Origin: Rhabditophanes sp. KR3021
Lineage: Eukaryota > Nematoda > Chromadorea > Rhabditida > Alloionematidae
Length of the DNA: 64,000 nucleotides
Direction: 5' to 3'
Assembly: GCA_963281155.1 (NCBI GenBank)
Contig: CAUJLY010000001.1
Location: 4,650,001-4,714,000, forward strand
The notes beneath the pieces were generated by a model. The model did no database searches, had not been told where the DNA came from, and saw only the letters and a list, made by a program, of their open reading frames with translations. Made by a program: the position numbers and the translations under genes. Below are positions 56,285-64,000 of the stretch, one piece after another. Every line of letters starts with the position of its first letter. Within the stretch, counting starts at the first letter, position 1.

Positions 56285-58086
56285 ATGTTGTCTCGAATTA
56301 CGATTTTTATGATATTTCTTGGGAGCCAACATATTTGTCAGTCTTACAAAATATTATTTATTGTAAGTTCTTTTGAGGCAAAGTTTAAAATAATAACATC
56401 TAGGTACCCAAATTCGGACTCAGTCACTTACAATTTAATCAAAATGCAGCACACATATTAGAGAAGAAAGGACACAACGTGGTAAGTATATCCTACATTA
56501 ATTGAAATACTAATTATTAGACTTTTTTATTATCACCAGTTGAAGAAGATGAAAATGGGTTTGTTGGGAGCAAACTAGCTCAAATAGTGCATGTTCAAAA
56601 GCACCCTCTATTGAAGAATATGACTGGTAATCGAGAGAATATCCACAAATCACTATGGATAGACGATAATTTATCTTTTAATAAGATGAAACAAATAGTT
56701 GATGTTCAGTTTAGTTAAAATATTATTAAAACCTCTAATTGGCTTTTTAGTGGTGATCATGCAGTACCTTGTTGCAAGAACTTATTGCAAAACCAAACCT
56801 TGCTTGCTTGGCTCAAGGAAGAGAATTTTGATCTTGGAGTTACTGAGCCTTTATTTTTTTGTGCCTATGGTATTTTCAAGATGCTTGACATCACTCATGT
56901 ATCAATTGCATCTGTTGGGTTTTCATCGGTTTTTTACGAATATTTTGGATTGAAACTTGATGATAAAATTCCAGATTATTTGAATAAGCATTTTGACGAT
57001 GAAGATTCCTTTCAATTTAGAGTCCACAATTTAGAAGCAAGACGTTTATCGAGATTATTTGTTGAAGGTGTTTTGGACAGAGAGCAACTTTTATTTGATG
57101 AAACGTTTGGTGAAACATTTGTAAATTTGAGTAAGTTTTTTATGTTTATTGTTTTACTCCAATTTATCACAATTAGAAGAACAGATTAGTAAAAGTTTTT
57201 ACTTTTTTTCAAATAGTAACCCAGTTTTGGCTTTTCCACACACATCAATGCACAAAATCATTAATATTGGTGGTTTTTCATCAGCATCTTCTGGCGTTTT
57301 AACTCACAAATGGAATGATATTTTGAATTTAAAAAGAAAGATTGTATTAATATCTTTCGGAAGTATATCGGAATGCCAATTTCTCCCATTACAGATGAAG
57401 TTGTCATTTGCAAAGGCATTTATTCAACATCCCAATATTACATTCATATGGCGCTACACGAAGCCAAATGATGTAGTGTTTAAGGATATCAAAAATGTTA
57501 TTTTAGAAAAATGGCTTCCACAAAACGCGCTCCTTCAAACGAAACGCATCCATTTCTTCATTTTCCATGTTGGACTCAATTCGCTGTATGAAGCCGCATA
57601 TAGTGAAACTCCTATTCTCGGTGTACCAATCTTCAGGTAAGACATTTTACACAATTTATATTACATTTTACTTGTAGTGATCAGTATTTTCAAGCTAAAA
57701 TAGTTGAAAAATTTAAGTTTGGAAGAACCTTATTTAAGGAAGATTTATATGACACAGCTAAGTTGTCTAACTTAATTGAGTATTTTTTAAAGAATCACAA
57801 AAGCATGAAGGCACATGCACATGTTATTAGTGAAATGCTAAAAAACCAACCAGACTTTAAAGACGTTTTCGTGAAGCATGTAGAATTCGCAGCCAGGTTC
57901 GGAAAACAAATGAATGCGACAAATATACCAACCTCAAGCCCTACTATTTATTATGAGTATATGGATGCCACGATATATTTGTTTTTGAAGGATAATTGCT
58001 ATACAGTAGTCTTTTTACTACTTTTAACAAGCGTCATTTTGCTTACTAAGTTGATGGAAAAAAATGTTAAATCCAAAACGGAATAA
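56285..58086 (+). CDS. UDP-glycosyltransferase 2, diverged signature
   Basis: Exons 56285..56362, 56404..56481, 56521..56708, 56751..57130, 57177..57636 and 57678..58086 join in frame to 530 residues through GT-AG introns of 39-46 bp. It has a signal peptide (MLSRITIFMIFLGSQHICQS), KILFI then VPKFGLSHLQFNQN with the likely catalytic His, FDLGVTEPLFF, VLISFGSISECQFLPLQMK, PIFSDQ, and a C-terminal membrane anchor (VVFLLLLTSVILLT) with a Lys tail. The donor-site signature, FITHGG in its neighbour, reads FIFHVG here, a change at two normally small residues. It has twice as many introns as UGT 1 despite being next door, so the duplication is old or UGT 1 lost introns. Activity is uncertain. Confidence 0.9.
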
Positions 58087-58379
58087 CCTATTAATTGAAG
58101 TTTATAATTTACATTTATTTTGTTTTTATATTATCTGGTATTAGAAAAGTTATTAATATTTGTTATAATTAATATATGTTTGGATTTATATGAGTAAATA
58201 TTTGCCATGATTAGTATATTATTAGACAAGTTTGGTATGACATGATTAACTTTATTGTAAGGAATATCATATCATGACGCACAAAAATAATGAACAAATT
58301 AATGAACTGGGTTCTAGTTAAAAAAAGAATTAAATTAAAGTTAACATCAGAGTCAATTAAATGTCATGATGAAGTTTTT

Positions 58380-61300
58380 CTAAACATCCTTTTCGGCATA
58401 CTCAGCAAGTTTTGCAAACTTTTCATCTGATGTTACTCCAAAATTGACTCCATTGTGTCTCAAAGCAAAAACAACTTCGGCGAATTTTCTACGATAAAGA
58501 GTGATATTTTTGAAAACATCGTCACTGGGCTTTATGCTGGACAGTCTGCACATTTTATTGTTGTAAGCTTCTTCATCTAAGGCTAGCTCATCGTCTGGAT
58601 TGAATGTGGAAGAAACGTTCTTTGCGGAAACAACAACTAGGTTTACCAACCCATTGAATATTGGCACAATTGATTCCCCTAATGTATTAGCATGAGTTTC
58701 AAAGAATTTTGTCATCCCAACAATAATCACCTTTCTTTCGTAGGCATCCGTCATTTGAGCAATATTTTGCAATTCCAGAGCGAAAATACGACTCATAGTC
58801 ATATCAGCTAGACCTGCTTGAATCTCATTAACAGAATTAATGAATTGATCAGCACCTACAACGTAGATGAATCTAGAGACGAAAATCATCATGTTCTTTT
58901 GCAATCTGAATGTCTTGGCTTTTGAAAGTCTTTGATAGATGGGAGTGAACAAGGTTGTAACGGTGATGTTTGGGTACCGATTAAGGTAAGGAAGCAAAGC
59001 ATTAGCCAAGGTAAAGGCGTGATTATCATTCGCTTTTGAGTTCATTAATTTTGAGTAAACTTTCAAGAGGGTTTCAATATTTTGAGGAGTAAACATTTGA
59101 TCAGGAAAAGCCTTGATGTAAGCCTCAAGGGTAATGACACCAGCAGAAATGTTGTTTGAAACGGTCCACAGTTCTGGTTGGAGAACAAATTGGATAAAAC
59201 CATGATATGCAGAAGAATCTACATTGATGCCACGGGAAAGAAGAATTGAACATTGCTGAATCAAAAGGGCGGATAGTTGAAGAGCATATGGAATAAAATC
59301 TTCCATTCTTTCAGTGAAAATGTGCTCAATAATGGGCAAAACTGCTTTGTCCATGCCCCCGCTAACACTAACGTAAGCTTTCCTAATTAAAACAGACATA
59401 CACTCGAAGATGTAGTGAATGTAAAGAGGATTAGCCGAATTTTTTAGAGCTTCAAATGATAATCTCGCAAGAGCATTGATGATGTCTCCGGCGCTTCCTG
59501 CTGTCTCTTCGTTAATGAAGTTGAAAACTCTCATCAAAGCTTTGATAACGTAAGGTGTAAGACTAGTTTCCTTTTTCTCCAAAATAGCTGAGATTGAATT
59601 GATGATCATTAAAGAGTTGATATCCACTCCTTGAAAAAGCAGGTCACTGCTGTCTGGTTTCTTGGTTGTCAGAATGGTGTCGATTACATTTCCTGCATAC
59701 CAATGGAGGATAGGGTAACTCGATTCGAAGAAACGAACAACAGAGTGAGTAGAAACTACTTCCAAAAGATAATTAGGATCCAATTGGTGGCGAAAAGCGA
59801 CAACGAATTTCATTGCAGCGCATTTAGCTACAGGGTGAGCATTGACACTTCCTTCGACAAGCTCCGGTCTTACGAGAGTTCTGTAGAATTCATTTAAATC
59901 AGTGAATTCCGAAATCTTCGTGACACCTTTTTTCTCAGTGCCTCCTATAGTGAGAAGAGCAGTAACGATGGCAAAGACAAGTTCTTTGTTTTTCCAATGG
60001 ACTTCCATGTTGACATTGGCAGTGGAGATATTGTCTTGAATAACTTGGGTCATAATAGGCCAAATGATGGTTGGGAATCTGTTTGACAAGGCCTTCAATA
60101 AATCAGAAGCTCCCCTTCTTTTGGTGTAGGAATCATCTCCTTCCAAATCTTTTTTCAGATATTCAACCGGGTCATCTTCGAATGTTTCCACATCTTCTGC
60201 TAACAACATCATATTCTTAACAACAATCTGATTAATGAGCATGTTCAAAACATTTTGGTCAACGAACATTTCCTTGTACTGGTCTTTGACGCAGATAGCA
60301 CTTAGAAAATGCATCGAAGAGTTGATTAGTGAGTCGCAGTTACTATTATTTTCATAACCAAAGAACTTGGCCCAAATTAATTCGACACAGCGAGTCAAGA
60401 AAGGTGTGTACTCTTCCTCGTACTTTTGAGAAAACAGAGTAAAAATTTCACACAAAGTAACTCTTAACTTGTTGTAAGGTTCTTCCTCGTCTTTTGGGTC
60501 AAATGGATAGAAAGTCGTTTCTAAATTCATTAAGTCGATAAAAGCATTCATCCATTGGGCAAGATTATCTTCAAAGTACTCAGGTAGGTCTTGAGAGTTG
60601 AGGGATAAGAAGATCTCAGCGCAGTAGTAGATATGTTCGAACATCTCTTGGAATTGGTCGCGAGTGTAAGTTTGTGTTTTGGCACCGGTAACGATTGCTT
60701 GAGCGACGGCAATAAAAAACTTGGTGATGGAAACACTGCAGTGCTCCAACACAAAAATTATCTCTTTCCACAATTCATCAGACTTGTCTTCGTATCTGTA
60801 TCGGTTAAACAATTCCGCCATTGCCATCAAAGCAACCTTGGATCTTGTGCTCAGTCCATCTTCCAACTGTGTACTCAAGTCAGTTGCCAAGCTTGGCCAT
60901 AAAACAGGAAAGTCGGTTTTTGCAATCAAAACCAAAGACGACAACAATTGGTCCCGGACTTTCTTGTCGTCTGGATTCTTGAAGAGAGTCTCAAAAACTG
61001 TCTTTCTCACAGCTTCTCTTTCCGGCATATCCAGAGGAGCATTTCCATTACCTCCCCATTGAACCTTGACGAAGTTTTTCAAAAACACAGAGGCACAGGT
61101 AACAACAGCTGGATTTATGCGGGCATTGAGTCCAGTGGCGGAGTCACAAATCTTAAGTAAAGCATCGCAAAGACCAGGGAATTCTGAAAATCCAGCAAGT
61201 TTTGTCTCAGCTTCATTCCTTTCTTGGGCATTGGGGCTTAATGTAAAATTCAACGCTTCAGCCAATCCTAAAATAAAATATCATTAATCTTTGTTAAACG

Positions 61301-61750
61301 AAAAGGTTTTATCAGATTAACTAGACCAACAGGAACTTATCTTATTGATTAAACGAAACAGAACTTATCTTATTAATTAAGTCAAACAAGCACTTATCTT
61401 ATTAATTAAGCCAAACAGGAACTGATCTTATTTATTAAACCAAACAAGAACTCATTAATTAACAAAAAACTCATGTTCTAAATTAAACCAAAGAAGATAC
61501 CATATTATTAGTTAAACCAAAAAAGGCACGATCTTATTAATTAAAACAAAAAATAAAATCATTCTACTAATTAAAACAAAAAATATCTTATCCTATTAAG
61601 TTTATATTAATTAAACCAAAAAATGTCATCATATTAGTTTATATTAGTAAGCCAAACTGGCTGTAATCATGATAAGGTATCAGTGCCTGCAAGTGCACTA
61701 TTCTGACTAAATATTATAATAAACTTGCCTTCAATATAGTTAGCGTCCAT
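58380..61750 (-). CDS. xpo-2: Exportin-2 (CSE1/CAS), importin-alpha re-export receptor
   Basis: Returns importin-alpha to the cytoplasm with Ran-GTP. Exon 1, 61750..61729 (MDANYIEG), and exon 2, 61267..58380, give 969 residues, matching the family (about 970). Landmarks are the importin-beta N-terminal domain (ALNFTLSPNAQERNEAETKL), LDMPEREAVRKTVFETLFKN, DDPVEYLKKDLEGDDSYTKR with RRGASDLLKAL, and a HEAT-repeat body. It ends SDEKFAKLAEYAEKDV. The first intron (461 bp) has a GC donor (GAAG then gcaagt) and a normal AG, and is largely filled by a 29-bp minisatellite. An in-frame TTG at 61265 is not the start. It converges with UGT 2 (293 bp apart) and diverges from the REXO5-type gene. Confidence 0.95.
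61310..61660. repeat. 29-bp minisatellite in the first intron of exportin-2
   Basis: About twelve decayed units. The clearest have the form acttatcttattaattaag followed by ccaaacagga, starting at 61335, 61363, 61392 and 61421 (period 28-29 bp). Later units keep attaattaaaacaaaaaa. Present inside a GC-AG intron. Confidence 0.75.
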
Positions 61751-62498
61751 GTTAATCCGTTATTTAGAATACCTATAAGAAATAATTAAAATAATGATGC
61801 TAGCAAACACTTTGCGATATATTTAAGCGAAATATGTTACATAGAAGCTTCTCGGAAATATATTTGTGTCAAATAACATTACCAAATGGGTAAATAAAAT
61901 CAAAATGGCATTTAACCACATTATACATTATTCAAAAACAATGGATAGTGCACCAAGACACAAACTGACTCCGAAATTAAATAAAAAGACTATTTTTACC
62001 GCAACCTAAATTTAAACTAAAAAAATCTTAGAAAGAAAAACCTTTAAAGTTTGGAATTAGGATGAAAGGCCGCGATATTGAGTTACGTTTTAAAATGTCG
62101 CCATATATTTCAAAATTCAACTTAGTAAGCAAAAAATATTTCCAAAAATAAAACCATTTTACATAATTTGATGCCAAAAGAAGTTACAACAAAAAATAAA
62201 GTCATTAACCATTTATAATAATGGCAAACAATTGGCAACTATAACTTTGAAAACTAAACAGCAAAACTACATCTAACAACAAAAACTACATTACCTTAAT
62301 GCATCTATTTTTGTATTTAAAACTATTAAACAAATTTTAAAAATGATTACAATAAACGGTGTAAATGATCTCAAAATGCAAAAGCAACAAGTAATGCTAC
62401 TCCACAATGAGTTCTAAGCAGAATGTTTTTGGGAAAAAGTCTATTTAAAAGTCTTTTTTAAACTGATAATTGTTTATCATCTTTTATTACATATTATA
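61751..62498. other. Divergent intergenic region, exportin-2 to REXO5
   Basis: About 750 bp between two divergent housekeeping-type genes, so a likely bidirectional promoter region. No ORF or repeat noted. Confidence 0.4.
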
Positions 62499-64000
62499 AT
62501 GTCATCTCTATTGGTCGAGGATAAAAAACGCAAAAAAAGATTAAACCTTTTGCGTAAAAATTTAAATGAAATTATTGGATTTAAAGATCAAAAGCAAGAT
62601 CTTTTGATAAGCCAAATTAAGGAGATACTTGATAATAATTTGTGTGATTATGAAGGTAACTATTTAAAATTATTATTCATCAACTTTTCTCATTTAGAAA
62701 TTATAAAGAAATCGAGCAAGGAATTGGTGAAGCTAAGAAAAGCAAATATTTGTCTGAATGCCGACATTTATATGAATTCAAAGGGTAGTTTAAATTTCAA
62801 AATTACAAATTACGGCCTGACAAACATGGATCTGGCAGAGTTATTTCACTATCAATGCTTGGTAGAAAAAATAAAGCCAACATGGCTTCGTACACACAAT
62901 GCCTCTATGCCTGTCAATAATATTACGATGAAAATTAAATTAACTGATACTCAATTTCAAAATTCGAATTGTTTGTTGCCCTCTCTATCCACTTTTTTTG
63001 ATAAATGCACATATCCATTTAACAATGAAGATTTGACAGAACATCAGTTTTGGAAACCATTTGGAGAGGTTAATATGACAAACGCCTATGAAATCCAAAA
63101 CTATCCACAATTAGATGATGAAGTGTTAGCTTTGCGTGGTCAACAACTAAAGCCGTTTTTATTGTTAACAAATAATCAAATGTTAACACTAAACTATTTT
63201 CTTCCTGGCCAAAATTGTAATTCTTTCATAATACCAACTAGAGATGTTTATGATAAAGTCAATTCTAATTCTCCATTATTTGCAATTGACTGCGAAATGG
63301 TCCATACGGAAAACAATCCCCAGGCACTAGCAAGGGTTGCACTCATCAGTGAAACTGGACAAGTCATTTTGGATACACTGGTAAAGCCGGAGGCAAAAGT
63401 AATTAATTACTTGACTCAATACAGTGGCATTGAACCAGGAATGTTAGATCAAGTTCATGTCACATTACAACATGTCCAGCAATTCCTCATCAAGTTCTTA
63501 CCACCTGATGCAATACTGGTTGGCCATACTGTGAATTGTGATCTAGATGCATTAGGGTTATATCATCCTTACGTTGCAGATGTTTCGGCTTTGTATAATA
63601 ACACTGGTAAGCAATAACATAGCAATATGTTTTTATTAATTAAAACTACACACAAATGGGAACTAATATTTTAAGACATATTCAAGAGATGTGATCACAC
63701 AAAAATCTTTTAAGATTAACTTAGCAACTTCAATGTTCTTCTTTAGATATACGTAATTGTTAACCTGTAGACATGGCTTTCCTGAATCAGAATTAGTAAC
63801 TTGATCACGAAGAGCATTAATCAAATAGATTCGATTTTTCAGCAATCTTTTTCGATGATGATTAACTCTTATCAGCTTTGACTAATTTATGGGAAATTCT
63901 TTGTTTCTGCCAAAAAAATATTCCACTTATGAGCAAAGTTGTATTTGTATCCGTGTGCAGCCATTTTTGCTTTCATATTGAATGTTTCTTCTATATAAAA
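62499..64000 (+). CDS. REXO5-type 3'-5' RNA exonuclease, partial
   Basis: DEDDh RNA exonuclease of the REXO5/NEF-sp branch, implicated in 3' trimming of snoRNA and rRNA. Exon 1 is 62499..63606 (369 codons plus one base), followed by a GT donor (gtaagc); later exons lie outside the window. The N-terminal 250 residues are the family's less conserved region with a Lys-rich start. The catalytic part begins FAIDCEMV (Asp and Glu of motif I), continues ALARVALISETGQVILDTLV and SGIEPGMLDQV, and reaches LPPDAILVGHTVNCDLDALG (motif II Asp) and HPYVADVSALY. The last two are close to REXO5 rather than REXO1. The final His/Asp motif is not seen. Confidence 0.88.
63663..63976 (-). pseudogene. Decayed ORF antisense in the REXO5 intron
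   Basis: Opposite strand to REXO5, inside its downstream intron. An ATG at 63976 opens MKAKMAAHGYKYNFAHKWNI and FLAETK, then frame changes and stops, then the frame 63845..63663 with KNRIYLINALRDQVTNSDSG and NYVYLKKNIEVAKLIL to LEYVLKY. The two parts may be one broken gene of about 100 residues. The N-terminus has an unusual HGYKYNFAHKW motif. The family is not recognised. It follows the antisense-in-intron pattern of the other remnants. Confidence 0.4.

Noticed and set aside
54425..58086. UGT pair as an operon
   Set aside because: They are only 163 bp apart, but no downstream-type trans-splice signal stands out before the second start; tandem duplication suffices.
61263..61265. TTG as start codon of exportin-2
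   Set aside because: A preceding exon with ATG at 61750 joins in frame through a GC-AG intron.
1..64000. tRNA, rRNA, U snRNA, SL RNA and CRISPR arrays
   Set aside because: Scanned by eye for T-loop, U6 and leader-like sequences and for regularly spaced repeats; none convincing. A tRNAscan-SE or Infernal run would be decisive.

Overview
The window is nuclear DNA of a small AT-rich metazoan, most likely a nematode. The evidence is an actin depolymerising factor close to the C. elegans UNC-60A type, nematode-style UDP-glycosyltransferases, a transmembrane C-type lectin, very short spliceosomal introns (mostly 38-52 bp), and T-rich AG acceptors directly upstream of many start codons, as expected for spliced-leader trans-splicing. 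I cannot name the species or clade. Exon structures below were worked out by hand from reading frames and family conservation.

Layout. 0-10.6 kb is gene-dense: APC10 (partial, -), a first cofilin (-), a BTB-like protein (+), two secreted proteins (-), an orphan basic protein (+), a CDK-like kinase (-), and a second cofilin (-) that is nearly identical to the first over about 406 bp. 13.3-16.3 kb holds a Golgi class I alpha-mannosidase (-) whose two long introns carry decayed ORFs on the opposite strand. 19.7-21.4 kb is cyclin L (-). 23.5-29.6 kb is glycogen phosphorylase (+, ten exons, 845 codons when joined in frame). 31.1-34.2 kb is a Smaug/SAMD4 RNA-binding protein (-). 34.2-51.7 kb is a 17-kb stretch with no gene I can support. 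51.7-53.7 kb holds a two-CTLD C-type lectin and a small protein with a basic tail (both -). 54.4-58.1 kb is a tandem pair of UGTs (+). 58.4-61.8 kb is exportin-2/CSE1 (-), and 62.5 kb to the end is a REXO5-type exonuclease (+, partial).

The standout is a set of endonuclease-like ORFs inside long introns. Three phosphorylase introns and one Smaug intron hold decayed homing-endonuclease-type genes: one HNH gene with NUMOD4, HNH and IENR1-like parts, and three relatives of a zinc-finger plus GIY-YIG-like family with a conserved C-terminal region. All are antisense to their host gene. Mannosidase and REXO5 introns hold further unidentified decayed ORFs, also antisense. In phosphorylase, keeping the conserved frame across the long introns needs unusual junctions (GC-AG, GG-AG and GT-CG), while every short intron is GT-AG. 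I read this as several invasions of conserved gene positions by mobile endonuclease ORFs, now decaying in spliceosomal introns. The alternative for the odd junctions is single-base assembly errors or host-gene decay.
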